A stretch of 64,000 nucleotides of DNA from Lutraria lutraria. Its lineage: Eukaryota > Mollusca > Bivalvia > Venerida > Mactridae. Positions 49,919 to 62,488 of the stretch are shown one piece after another. The stretch lies in contig OZ026838.1 in the NCBI GenBank assembly GCA_964023205.1, positions 25,013,843 through 25,077,842 on the forward strand, in the 5' to 3' direction. The translations under genes were made by a program, and so were the position numbers. Below the pieces are notes generated by a model. It saw only the letters and a program-made list of their open reading frames with translations. It was not told where the DNA came from and made no database searches. Within the stretch, counting starts at the first letter, position 1. Every line of letters begins with the position of its first letter.

Positions 49919-52900
49919 CCTTATGTAGGTTTCAAATGTTTGCGAGAATCCCACTGAAATTTGGTTTATCAGACACCTGAACATTGAAATATCAATCCAA
50001 TGATTCCCCCCAGCAATGGTTCTCTAGGATAATGATAAAAACAGGAAGTGTTTATCAATGCTATATATAGTGTGATAGTTTACCTGGAGCTGCTGGTGTT
50101 ATATTGACATATGGATACAGTTACAACTTTCTGTTGTCTTGTTGTTGTTTGGTTTTATTACTTGTTTTATGTTAATGGTTTTATTGATTTTATGGCAGTT
50201 ACTCGGAATGAACAATGATTTGTTTGGATGATCATACAATTAAAGAAACTGGCACATGGTTTATTGTGTTGGCATACATTTATTGGCAAATTAGTTATGC
50301 TGAAAAATGATGTGTTTTAATTTGCAACAGTTGTTTGATTAAGTCATACCATATTTGAATATCATTCTGTTTTTTATTCAGATGTGCTTTCTTGTTGCAT
50401 TTTATTCATAAGTTTTCTTGCAATGTGCTATGTTATATCACGTTTTTACTTGTTTGTTTAAGTATCGACTCAAGAAAAAACAAAACATATAACTTCATTG
50501 AGTCGATTTACCATCAATAATCTTGAAGATAAAACCTGTTAGGAAGTAAACAATATCAGATCTTAGATGTAATCTTTGATTATTCATCTTGACCGAGTGC
50601 TTGTTTACAGGCGTCTTGCCAAATTCAATGTTGAAATATTCCCATCATCAGTTTTATGTATTAAAGATTTAATTATATTGATAACTTTGTGTTCAACCAT
50701 TTTTTCCATTTTGTGTGTTAGTAGTTAATTTGTTCTTTGTGCATGCATCCCTTCATTGTATTGTGTTTATGTTCAACGTTTTCTACACATTCTCCAAATG
50801 TATATAGTTTAAACGTTTTGTAAATATAATTATATATTTATATACATTTGTAATATTTTCTGTATGATGATTCTCTCGGAGGACATAACAGTCTGCACAA
50901 TATGATAAGTGATATTAGTTTGGATTTTATGTGGGAATGTGTGATGTGAGCGTAAATTGTGCGTTGGAAATTTATTAGTATTCAGAGAATAGCTAGTCTG
51001 TACAGGGTATGTGTATATAGAAATAGGATTGATTTATTGCAAATTTATCATTGTTTATTGATTTGCAGAGTTTTTATGGGGCCTTGAATTTTATCTTTCA
51101 CCGAAATATGATTTCAAAAATAAATACCTTTGTATATTCTGTTTTTGTACTTGGTGTAGTGATTACTAATTGTTAAACTGTTTTTGTCTATAATTTCACT
51201 TGTTTAAAAGCACTTAAAAATCAAATTTTATTACTCAAACAGCTAAAAATATTTATTTGGTAGTATGAGAATATGTGATAAGTTTGTATCTTGTAACATT
51301 TATTGTGAAGACAGTTTCAATTTGATTCTTGGGTAAGCCCTTTTTGCCGAAATGATAAACCGTTTAATATAGTCCTGAGTTCTATAAGACTAGGATGTGT
51401 GAAAATGAGATTCGATAATTAGGTGAATCAAAAGTAGCTAAAAGAATTAGAATATTCATTTACCAAGTTGCTTGGGTCCATATTCCTTGTATAGTCCAAT
51501 AGTCATTAAGATGGAAATGTGTATTCAAGAAAAAGTTCTGCTTTAGTATATCCACCTCCAGAATTTAGACTATTCTATTCTCTTTAGACTAGTGTTCTAA
51601 AGCTAAACATTGCTGACCAATCTGAAAATTTATTAATCCTAAAAGTTTAAAATTTCCTATGAAAAATGTATATGGGTCCAAGCTGAATAGTTTACATTTT
51701 GTTCCGATTTATCTTGCTCAGAAATGGCCCATTAATTTAAAATGATGTTTATTTCAAATATAATTTGGCATTGTTGCTGTGAAGATATCATTATTTTTTA
51801 TGAACAGAATTCCTTTATATGAGTTTCTTAGCTTTTTGCATTGTATGTTTCTGCATGCTTGTAGTCATATTTATTTGTGAATCTTATCTTGGAAGTATGC
51901 CATATTTTATTTATGTATATGATTGTTATATTCCTATTTATTTCATGATTTTATGTCGGGCTAAAGATGTGTTCAGTTTGTCCCTGTATTGATTTAATAT
52001 GTTAACTTAGGTGTGACAGAAGACTTTTAATCTAGCTGGCATGCTTATTATATCATTTGGTTCTATTTCTTTTTTAATGTTTACAGACTTTTTTAAATTC
52101 TTACATGTTTTATCTTGATTGCACGACTGGTTTAAGATTAAGTTAGCTAAAACCTAAACTGATACAAAAATTAGTTTTTCGTGCTAGTAATTTGAATCTA
52201 CATCAGTAGTTAAAATGGATAACTATTCCAAATGAAGATAGTTTTCTGCATTCATTAATCATCAGCTCATGTTTGTATACATCATATGATTTGTTCTCCT
52301 TTATGTTGATGTTTATGAAATGCGTTTGAAAAAAATAATATAAAAGAATCATATAGCATTTTATATGATAGACTTCACAGGATTAGTTTCTGTGTATAGT
52401 GCTATAATTGCAGGCTTTGTGAAGATGGTACACCAATATCTATTGTGAGTTTTCCAGTAAATTAGGTGATAAAAGTAGAATTTTGTCGAGACTTATCTGG
52501 TTTATTTCTTTGAAAGTTAGATTTATGAGATTCACTTACATTCTGTGAATATTATAGTTTATTTTATATACAAGCCTTTAGTTGCTGCTAGATTATTTTT
52601 ATGTTTACGTCAATATGGTTCCACATATCCTGTTCTTAGACAATGTGTGTTATAATTATAGAACATAGCTAATTGTCTCTTAAGCTTCTTAGGTATTGTT
52701 AATCTGATTGTTCGATTGGGTGGAAAAAAGAATATTTTTATGTGAACAAATGATTGTATATTTAGGCCTTTTTATTTTTCTCTTTTTTTAAAGTACTCAG
52801 ATAGAGAATGGAACAGATTTAATTTTGAACATTTTTTCTTCTTTATTTAACTGGACAGGTACCTCAGGACATCATTTTAACAAATGAACAAATGGTATTT

Positions 52901-53685
52901 GATTTCTAATTATAGAGGCCATACATAATGGTATGTTGTCATGATTATTAATGATTTTCCTTATAATGCCTGTACATGGAATCATTTTTTAAACAGATTT
53001 TCTTTGATGGTATGAAATATTCTTCTTCATACAGACACCAGACTTTATTTGTCTGATTATTTTCTTTGTGTAACTTTGATTTTTTCCCAAAAAGCTGAAA
53101 ATTTGATTACTGATCTCACTATCTGTGAACATTATTCAGTATTATCTTGTTATAATATGCAACTGCAGCTTAGAGAAGTCTGTTTATCTATCGGGAGACA
53201 ATGTTAAAAAGCCCATGCCTTTATTTTTTTTACTTAATGCAATTCTGTATTTTATGAATCAAAAGAAATCGTACCATTAAATGATCCAATGTGTACAAAA
53301 CAAGTGTTTGTTTTTCTTCATGAATTATTTGCATACAGTGTGTGTGATGTTGACTGTTAACTTCGAAACAGTGTTCTGATTTTTTAGCTTGCTATACCAT
53401 AGCACTACTGTAGTTTTAAGAAATCTATGAAGATGAAATCAATGGGTGCAGCTAAATGATAATAAACAAGTATACAGATATGACCAAGAAAGTTTGAGAT
53501 CTCCCAGTCATCAAAGGGAGAGAATAGAGACGTCAATTTCCTGATTATCACTGTATATATTACCGAAACATATGAGTTCTCAAGGTTCAAAGTTGTTTAT
53601 TTTAACCAATATACCAATTCAGATTAAGAGAAAACAGATATTGTGCTCATTGTCACATAGCAATAAACATTAAACAAAAACAAGG
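49919..53685 (+). other. RFX 3' UTR and downstream T-rich sequence
   Basis: No genes are seen. A canonical AATAAA at 51119-51124, followed by T/GT-rich sequence, marks the likely main 3' end, giving a UTR of about 1.2 kb. The + strand stays markedly T-rich to about 53.4 kb, and another AATAAA occurs at 53662-53667, so longer UTR forms are possible. Confidence 0.55.
51119..51124 (+). terminator. Poly(A) signal AATAAA for RFX
   Basis: A canonical hexamer about 1.2 kb after the RFX stop codon, with a downstream TGTATATTCTGTTTTTG-type GT-rich segment that fits a cleavage site. Confidence 0.55.
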
Positions 53686-53702
53686 TAAATTGCAAAGCAA
53701 GA

Positions 53703-53708
53703 TTTATT
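53703..53708 (-). terminator. Minus-strand poly(A) signal AATAAA
   Basis: The minus strand reads CAATAAATCTTGCTTTGC followed by GT-rich and T-rich runs, the expected layout of a poly(A) site. It would serve cystinosin or an unseen minus-strand transcript. Confidence 0.4.
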
Positions 53709-55360
53709 GAAAAATTTTACATCACAATTTGCAGAATTTAACAGATTCCTAACAAACCAACATGCCATATCAAGAATATCACAAATCAGTCATTCAAATG
53801 TTAGTTTTGCAGATAAGAAAAGAATTGAAGTAATGTATTATAGTTCAAATTGTTAAATAATTGGCCAAGACCTCAGTTAAACAGAGCTGAGAAGAAGAAT
53901 TTTTCAAGGTAAGATACATAGTCAACATACTGTCAAATACAGTTAAACCTTACATACTAGCCACCTATTAATAATGGTCACATGTAAAAAATAACCACCA
54001 GAGAAAAATGCCTTTGTTTAGCCCACATTTATTGATATGATGGATCAAATAAACTTCTGAATAAAAATCCAGTCCATGCCACTTCTCCCTCTGGTGACCT
54101 GTAGCCACAAGATTGACTATATGAACACGGCTGCAAGGTATGTTTAAATTAATTGTGGCAAAAACATTTTGCAGTATCATATTACCTTGAGTATTGTAGA
54201 GGTGAAAACTGAATAATGACCTATGAATATATTACCAACTCCAGCAAGGAGGTGGTAATTTAAAAGACCATTTTAACATTTATTGCATTAGTTACCCAAC
54301 ATGATAAGCTGAACACAGACTAAAACTATCTGTGAATGGAGAACTCCATTCTATAAAGATCAAACATTCATTTCTAATTTGCAATATTTCTAAGCCTCTG
54401 AATAAATGATTGAGCTCATTTAAATGTGTGATACACCTGATGTTGATAAAGTTCTTAATCTCATAATCTTGTTCATTATAATCAGGTAATTAAACATACT
54501 TTACCGACAAAACAATACAGAAATATAATCCATCAAACAGAAACACACAAAACTTTGGCACATTATTTCGACATTATAAAGATTATCATTGCTACCACAA
54601 CAAATAATTGATCAGTAATTACAATAAATAATTAATAATAAACTCTTAGAGGAATGAAAATATTTTGTTACATACAAAATAAATAAGCCATTAGCCGACA
54701 AGGAAGAACAACCCTGTGTCTGTAATTACAAAGTTGCATTTTTCTTGCGTTAAAATATAAAAAATTATCATGCTTGTCTGGGGGACATATATCTACCAAC
54801 TTCTGGAATCTATCTAGAACTCTAACTCTATTAGGATTAAATCAATGTCAAATTGATACACAATAAACCTCACATGGTAACCACTTCAATATTAAGACTA
54901 TTTTAGGGTCCAAAATGCAGTCTTGATATCTTATGTCTTATTGAATACATACTGAAAGCATGCCTATAAAAGTGAGTAATTTAAGATTATAAGATTAAGT
55001 TTTAAAAAATTGTTATTTGTAACACTATCATAGTTATACAATGTATACTAAAGTGACAATTTTGAATTTTTCCAGTGCAATGAATACATGTCCCAGGCAT
55101 TCAGTAAGTCAATTAAGATGCAGGCTGCTAAGCAAGAATTGAGATTTTGATATACAAATAAAGCAAATAATGATATAGATGGCAAACAAACTGTGGTAAT
55201 GAATGAATAAACATTCAGATAAACTTATAATAAAATATTGCACAACACCTAATTTATATAATACCAAACCCTTTCAGTTCTACATCAGTAACAATAAAAT
55301 TACAATAATGTACATAAAATTATCACATACCAATAATATCATCATTTGAATATTAACAGT

Positions 55361-55577
55361 ACAGTCAAACCTGTGTTAATGGCCACCTCCTAATAAAGGC
55401 CATTTTATGAATAAAGCCATCTTATGAATAAAGGCCACATCCTATGAATAAAGGCCATTCTTTTGAAAACCGTCATTGATTATTAAGAACAAAATAACAT
55501 CCTAATAAAGGCCACCTGTCTTTAAAAGTCACATTATGTCTTTCCCTAGGGTGGCCTTTGTTCAACGGTTTGACTAT
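55361..55577. mobile_element. Inverted-repeat element, AGTCAAACC ends
   Basis: The left end ACAGTCAAACCTGTG pairs with a right end that reads AGTCAAACCGTTGAAC when inverted. Just inside, both ends carry GGCCACC. The interior has short tandem units around ATGAATAAAGGCCA. It is non-coding. A looser relative may start at about 53938. Confidence 0.55.
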
Positions 55578-56604
55578 CATAAACATATGATTAGCCTAGA
55601 GACTTAACAAATAATCTGCTAGGTGAACACCAGATTCCAAACTTTTTTAAGAATTCGAACAGCTACATTATATATACATTGCATTTGTTTTACTTATAAT
55701 TTTTCTTAGGAACTACTACAGCAAAATTGGAACACCATTGTAAAGTACATGGAATATATTACAAATAACTAAGAGGAGATAATAAGAACCAGAGATTACA
55801 AAAATAGCAGCCTGGAATCACGATCATTATATAAATCAGGACTAAGCCCTATTCTTGAAATCCCTTGCCCACATATTGTCATACTGTTTGAGTAAGAAGG
55901 ATAAATACACATTAGAATCTCATTAAATCCCCCCCCCCCCCCCTCTCCATCTGATCTAGAAATTACCCAAGCCCAGTCTGTAGAAACCATGAAATCTTTT
56001 TATCAGTATCTTTAAAAAAATCTATAATTTTGTGATCAAATAAAGCAGTTCTGTTCTAGAACCTTTAAATTAAGGGCTTTTATCCAGATAAAATAGGGTC
56101 CACTGTATGTTAAACCACACATGTACATTTGTATTAAAATCTCAGACCTGATTGTATAGCCATGATAAGAAGTGTGCATGCTATTATTGAATACTGTTAT
56201 CAGCTCCTGAAATATATTGGAAATAGACAAATATATAAAAATGCCATATTGGGGTATTTTACATAAGTTCTGATATATTACTGGCACTGAAACCATGAAC
56301 TTTATATTCAAAATCAAATAAACAGAAAACAACCTACAATACATTTATAAGCATAAAGTGTAAAACAATAAAAAACATTTAGCTTAAAAGAATTCAATCA
56401 CTAACAGTATTAAAAGCAGGTACACATTAAACAGACCTCTTAACTAATGTGATAATCATATACATGGTACAAGTAATGAATAGTATTAATTTAGTAATGT
56501 CATCCTAAGCAACAACACATTCACTATGAATGCAGATTCATGAAAAATATTAATATCCATAAAACTTCTTTACTCAAGAATTATCGATTGTAATGAGAAA
56601 TTAG

Positions 56605-56816
56605 TTAGGTGTAAAATAATAATAATTTGTTTCATGTTACCTGATCACCCTAATTTTTCCAAGGAACTGTAAAACCACTCTCATTTTTTTACCTTCCTAC
56701 ACGCTTTCAAGAGCAAAAAAAGTGAGAAATAGGAAAAAGAGCCCAGATCTACCAACCCTTTTTTAGTGAGCATGTAACCAGAAACAATTTATTTCTTTAC
56801 ACCTAAGTACATGTAA
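56605..56816. mobile_element. TTAGG-ended MITE, element 1
   Basis: The termini are about 35-bp inverted repeats: left TTAGGTGTAAAATAATAATA, right (inverted) TTAGGTGTAAAGAAATAAAT, both continuing to TTTGTTTC and GTTAC. The interior matches the element at 60991-61206 in opposite orientation (ACATGCTCA, GGTAGGTAG-like, TTAGGGT). No coding potential. Confidence 0.75.
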
Positions 56817-57407
56817 AACAATGAAAAAACAACTTTTATAGTGAAGGCTGTGCTTTTACCTGGTGCAAATTAATACATGAATACATAGATACACTTGATT
56901 CACTATACATGTACTTTGAACTACATAGTTAATGGACAATATCATATTATGTGCATAAAAAGTTCTCTATCGAAGTAAAAATCACACATATTTATCTTGG
57001 GATTGTATTTTTTACACAATTGCAATGAATAAAAGAATAAAAAGGTGAAGCGAAATAAAAAAAACTCCCATGCATTTAATCTCGCAATATCACATGACTG
57101 ACAACTACACTTAAAATTGTTAAGTTCAGCTACACAAAAAAGATTTTTTCATATAATACATACACCCTAATTCAGATATAAAGTCACATGAATAGAAATG
57201 ATACTAGTCAATGATAAGTGAAGAATGTATGTACAATTTTTGTGTTTCTACATAGCCCGTTTTCACTTATTTTGATCCCATGGTATAAAGATGAGATAAA
57301 ATGCAAAATCTCTAAAGAAATATGATGAAACAAGATGCTGGCCCACATTGGCATGATTGGCAATAGATGTTGATCTACATGAGCTCAATGTGTATAAAAG
57401 TAGAACC

Positions 57408-57632
57408 TAAGGCCATCCTTAAAAAATGTTTGTTTGCTGTAACACACCCAGAAAATTTTCAGTGGGTAGGTAGGATTTTTTTTTACTATTCATTTTTTAT
57501 ATTTAACCCAAAATTCATGTCAGAATACTATTTTTAATGAAAAAAATCCTTAGAGGCCAAGAAAGTTGGGCAGGGGACTTTTTTGGTGGGTAGGTAGGGT
57601 TACAGCAAACAATTTTTTTAAGTATGGCCTAA
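57408..57632. mobile_element. TTAGG-ended MITE, element 2
   Basis: Left end TAAGGCCATCCTTAAAAAAT and inverted right end TTAGGCCATACTTAAAAAAA both continue into TTGTTTGCTGTAAC, forming inverted repeats of about 35 bp. Inside both ends is GGTAGGTAGG or its complement. It is non-coding. Confidence 0.78.
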
Positions 57633-58013
57633 GTTACAAAAATACATAATTAGCCTGTATATTTCATGTAGGAAAATAACAAAGACCAATTAGTGTTCCA
57701 AAAACATGTGATAACAACCAAAATCAATACAGGTAAGGGCAGTTTGTGCTAGACATAATGGTAAAATTTACTTTATCACGAAATAGCAATTGATGCTAGA
57801 TGAAAGGGTATAATCTAGTTAACATAGAAGTAACCCATTTACAATTTTGTACATCTGATTAAGGTCAAGGTCAATTGAAGTATTGGACAAAATTGGTGGA
57901 TTGCGAATAGTATAAATAGCAACAACTGTACACCGGTAAGTATAAGAGTATTTAAGTAAATGATGTATGTGCTAGACGAACAGTAAAATATAGTTAACCA
58001 AGAAAAAGTCCAT

Positions 58014-58411
58014 TTAGGCTTAAATTAAAATTAAGTTTGTTTGCCCTTTACTGACCGACCCAAAAAATCATGCCGACTGAAAAAAATTTATTGCAAAATC
58101 TGGGAGAATTTTTTATACTTGGGAAAATAAACATGTACTCAGTGCTTTCGATAAACATTTAAACTAATGAAGGAAAACAATCATGTGTGTCAAGGCACTG
58201 AGTACATGTTATGGTTGATTAAAGCACACAATAAATGGTTGTATGGTAGCAGAACACATAAAATGACTATAGAATGCTTCTAGATAGAATTGTAATTTCA
58301 TGATAGGTAAAGGTCAAATTCAGAAATAAAATATTTTTCCTACCTACCGACCCTCTTCTAAAATTCTGGGTGGGTAAAGGGCAAACAAACATATTTCTAA
58401 TTTAGGCCTTA
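58014..58411. mobile_element. TTAGG-ended MITE, element 3
   Basis: Left TTAGGCTTAAATTAAAATTA and inverted right TAAGGCCTAAATTAGAAATA continue to GTTTGTTTGCCCTTTAC. The interior has a second inverted pair (AACATGTACTCAGT / ACTGAGTACATGTT), so the whole can fold into a long hairpin. No open frame. Confidence 0.75.
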
Positions 58412-59220
58412 TAACTCCAAATCTGGTCAAGGTCAGAGTGCAATTGGATGATACGGGTGGATTGGTAAAATCTTGTATGGATGAAAGGATGGACAAACCA
58501 GTCAATCACTGCATGTCCTCAACTCAGAAGTTAACAGGGGCATAAAAAAGCATGGCACATACAACCAAATGTTAATGGTTTAGACAGTCCAAGTACTAAA
58601 ACTTTATACATAGTGTTGATTAGAACAAATATTGAGGGTTGTTACAACATTAAATTACAATAATGTACAAATAATGAACCAAGAAAAACATGTCTTATGA
58701 TTTCAAGGAATTACAAGTTTTGATAACATTTACCGTAACAATATTACTGGTACACATTTTTAATAATACTATAAACATGTGACTTAGAATCTATAATACA
58801 GTGAAGAGTAATTAAATGCCAAACTGTTTATATTTGACTAATAGTTTTAGAAAATGAATAGAAAAGATAACTCTATACCAAGTAAATCAAACAATTAACT
58901 GTACAAAGATGTTGCAAGATGTCATAACGTCTTTTTTGCACACATCACGCCATAATCAGTAAAATTCACATGAATTACCGTTTACATAGATCATAAGCAT
59001 GATAAAATAACAAATGCCAAGTTACAGTTAAGCCTTACATGAAATATGTTCATCAGTGTAAAATACATGCAAAATGCAGTAATCTCCAAAAAATGAGTAG
59101 TGTTTATACAACTTATTTGATCAAATTAGGTTAACCGGGAACAATGAACAAGGAAGTAATTTAATATTTAAGTGTTATGTGTTCTGATTATTTGGGAAAT
59201 CCTATAAAACATGTGCACCT

Positions 59221-62200
59221 CTAACCTATTCCATCGTACACTCTGTGGTTGGTATCACCATTCACAAGAATTTCTTTCTCCTCATAATCATCATCCACAA
59301 GGGATCCATAGGGTTCATTGTGTCTGTACAAGCCATAGTGCTGGATGATGAATACTATATCAAATAATATAGAGAAAAACCCAAGTCCAAACTTGGTAGG
59401 GTCCCCGAATATCGATCCCCAGTCATCTGAAAGTAAGAGAATGTTTAATTATAAAATAAAATGTATACACATGTGTTGTGAGGCAATTAATTGGCAGACA
59501 TTCTCTTATGACTCTACTTCTAAAAGAATCTGAGCAAATGAATGCTTGATAAACATTACATCATTTCAGATTTCTTTATTCAAATTTTCACTACAAATTG
59601 TAGCAGACCTGTTTAGCCCCAAATTTTTTATTCGTAGTCTGACACTGTTTCAAGTATTTTAGTATCTATAAGGAGTACCTTTCTGAGACACATTAAGACA
59701 AGGCTAGAGCTCATTCTTCTGAGAGCTTTTCTTTTGTGAATTAGACTTTTTATAGAACACTTGACTAGTATTTGGTAAGCCATAATTTATTAACAATAAA
59801 ACAAAGGCCATCATGATAAGTCATATTTTACAACATATCCTAATAAAATTCAGAACTTAGCGACTAGTTCATAATGGTTAAAAACAAAAAAATATCCAAC
59901 AAAATGATTGAACAATTACAGAGACACTCCTGGCAAATTCAGTACTTGAGGTATAATAAAAAAGTAAAAATAATAAAATCAAACATACCACTGTTGTAGG
60001 ATAACATAAACATTTGTAGCAGGCTAAGAGACCCACCAGTGAAATCTAACAATACATTTCCTATACTCCAACCTGCAGTACTTTTTCTTTTAAAATTCAT
60101 CCATGCCTGTAATAGAGGCATTTATAAGAAAACAACAATAATTCATATTTATCAATTAATTCAATTACTTTATCAGCAAATACCGGTACGGTAAAACTTA
60201 TTATTTTTGTCCAGTGATGCTTGGTAATCTTAAGGTTTTGTCCTCAATGTGTGGGAGGCATTAAGAATGGAGATATAAGAATTATGAAGTTAGAGAATTT
60301 AGGGATCAGCAAAGTATAAACATGTCTGCTGGTAATCCACACCATCAAGAAAATGTCAATTTGTAGAAACTGAGCTAAACACAAAAGCTAAACATATTTT
60401 AACTAAAAAAATAAGGCAATAGTACCTGTATTTTTACCAGACAGGCTAAAAATGCAAGAATCATGATTTTAAAACCATTTACCTGAGGCATATATTTGAT
60501 CAGTGTAACTCCAAGTTTAATGTAGGAGAAATAATACAGATATGTTAACCATGTAATCTTATGTAGAAGAGTGACAACCAATGATACACTTGCAAAAAGC
60601 CACGACCCAATCACCAGAAACAGACACACCTTTGACAGCTTCTGACCTCCTCTCTAAAAATACACAAAAATCAACTTAAAAACCAACTATGAACACTTTG
60701 ACATAGACAACAGAACAAATATATAAAAGTGAATTAAAAACATATACCAGTATTAACACTTTTATTACAAATATTCTATACAGTATTTCTAATTTAAAAA
60801 AAAAACATATCAATAGACTTGCACAAAACTACTGCAGCTGCTTTGGTGCTGAAATAAAGTCTTTTATCACTTTAATACCAGCATGTGATTAGGCTTTTGA
60901 AATTAGTTGTCTATGACATCCAACAAGTATATTAAGCTGTTGACTGTCACATGATGCATCACTCCATTCAAAAGTTGAAATACATTAAAATAAGGTGTTG
61001 AATTTTTTTGTTTGTTTCCGGTTACATGCTCATTATAAAAAGGGTAGGTAGGCAGACATTTTTCATTGTTCTTAAGAGCGTGCAGAAAGGTAAAAAGGTG
61101 AGGGAGTGGATATAACTCTCCTCAGGCCTCATTAAAGTCTAGGGTCACGGGGGATATTAGGGTAGGTCAGGTAACCATAAACAAATATTTATTTTTATAT
61201 GCCTAATGTATATACATGTCTACAGCACAACCCTTCAATATGTTAAACTGGATTAGCCAAAGGAACAAAGTACCAGATTTGACACGAAGTAAGTAGCAAA
61301 AATAGCTTGAATTGCTAAAAAACAAAACTGTACATACCTGATAAATAAAACATTGGACTATTGTAATCAAAGTTACAAAAATAGCATGTAGAGTAAATAT
61401 GACATCATTCAGTTGTACAGGATTTATCCCCCTTGGATGGTCATTATGATACTCGGCCTGAAATAAGGAATATATCTCTGTATCAGAAATAAGTGATATC
61501 TGTAATACTGTACAAAGAAGAAAAATTATCAATGGCAAAGTTCAGTTTTAAAATCATACATAGAATTGTATCAAATATAATTTGAGAAAATTTCATCTTT
61601 ACAGGGTTCTCAATAACAGCAGGCTGCATGCCAATTTAGCCGCTTAGAAAGGTGTTTGGGCATGTTAGGAATCTCCAAAGCTTATAAAATATTGTTCGAA
61701 AATGCCTGGAACCCGCCTAGCAGGCCTAGTCTAGCTTTTGGGCATGTTGGCCACAAACTTATTGAGAACCCTGTCTTTATAAAACAAGTAAAACCAGAAG
61801 TGTTATTACATTCAATTTTTTTTAAACATTTTACTTTTTGTATTTGTGCACTAACTTATGTGCACTTATGACATCACACAATCATCAACAATACCATTCT
61901 CCGTTTATGTTTCAAAAATTTTACTAACTTTCACAGATGGGACCCAAAACATTCCTATGTTGAAGAATCCATAAGCAAGAAATCCGGTGATGTTGTAAAG
62001 CAAGAAATCAAAGTTTAAACCAATGACACTGAAATAAATATAAAAATTTAGAACAAAAATCTATGAATACACGGCTAAGTCATAAGTTACCACAGTACCA
62101 ATGTAATAAACTTGTTTGTTAAGTTCAGACAACAGTAAATAGCATCACACTATGTCGATCATATACAATCAAACACCAGATCATTCATAGGAATTAAAGA

Positions 62201-62452
62201 AACAAAGTTAACAAGACAATACTGTAGTATTCACCAGAGGTAGCATGCTACTAAAGTATGATTCACTTGTAATATCAAATCTTGGTAAGAGCTTCAATAT
62301 ATTAAATTTACCTTTTTCTCCTAAAGTTTTCAAACACTTGAGGATAGAATGAAATTGACCAGGCAACAAAATAGACCCAACCAATTACAGCATTGATTGT
62401 GACCAGGATTTTACTGTTGACAAGATCAACTCGAACAAATACATCTTTGAGA
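59221..62452 (-). CDS. CTNS: Cystinosin, lysosomal cystine transporter (5' partial)
   Basis: Exons in transcript order: 62312-62452, 61929-62028, 61338-61457, 60483-60653, 59989-60106, 59221-59426, where the exon ending at 60483 joins KYMPQ to AWMNF. All borders and phases are consistent. They encode the last 284 residues: both PQ-loop repeats ([36 protein letters not shown]), the loop NPVQLNDV and VLLDFTGG, each with the Asp associated with proton coupling in the family, and [10 protein letters not shown] before the last helix. Cystinosin exports cystine from lysosomes together with protons. The cytosolic tail is longer than in vertebrates; it has YGSL near the site of the vertebrate lysosomal tyrosine motif and a second YDGI at the very end. 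The signal peptide and N-glycosylated luminal domain are upstream and not recognised; the hAT-like insertion at 62497-63414 lies in the intron before the first visible exon. Confidence 0.93.
60991..61206. mobile_element. TTAGG-ended MITE, element 4 (cystinosin intron)
   Basis: Left end TAAGGTGTTGAATTTTTTTG then TTTGTTTCCGGTTAC; the inverted right end TTAGGCATATAAAAATAAAT continues to TTTGTTTATGGTTACC. The body is an inverted-orientation copy of the element at 56605-56816. It lies in the intron between the exons at 61338-61457 and 60483-60653. Confidence 0.75.
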
Positions 62453-62488
62453 CTGAAAACAAGTATAATACATGTAAGACTTATAATA

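Larger units (their letters stand above)
53686..59220 (-). other. Cystinosin 3' flank, possible long 3' UTR
   Basis: No open frame of interest is seen on either strand over 5.5 kb. The + strand is A-rich, so the cystinosin-sense strand is T-rich, as in a 3' UTR. A minus-strand AATAAA at 53703-53708 followed by a strong GT/T-rich segment is a good distal poly(A) candidate. The stretch also holds inverted-repeat elements at 55361-55577, 56605-56816, 57408-57632 and 58014-58411, and a poly-C run near 55930-55943. Confidence 0.45.

Noticed and set aside
53938..54180. Second copy of the AGTCAAACC element
   Set aside because: The left end (CAGTTAAACCTTACA, then GCCACC) is similar but I could not pair it with a convincing right end, so it is left as a possible fragment.
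55928..55943. Poly-C run, and poly-G runs at 7889, 18580, 63331 and 63363
   Set aside because: Simple homopolymers with no associated structure; their exact lengths may be sequencing-dependent.
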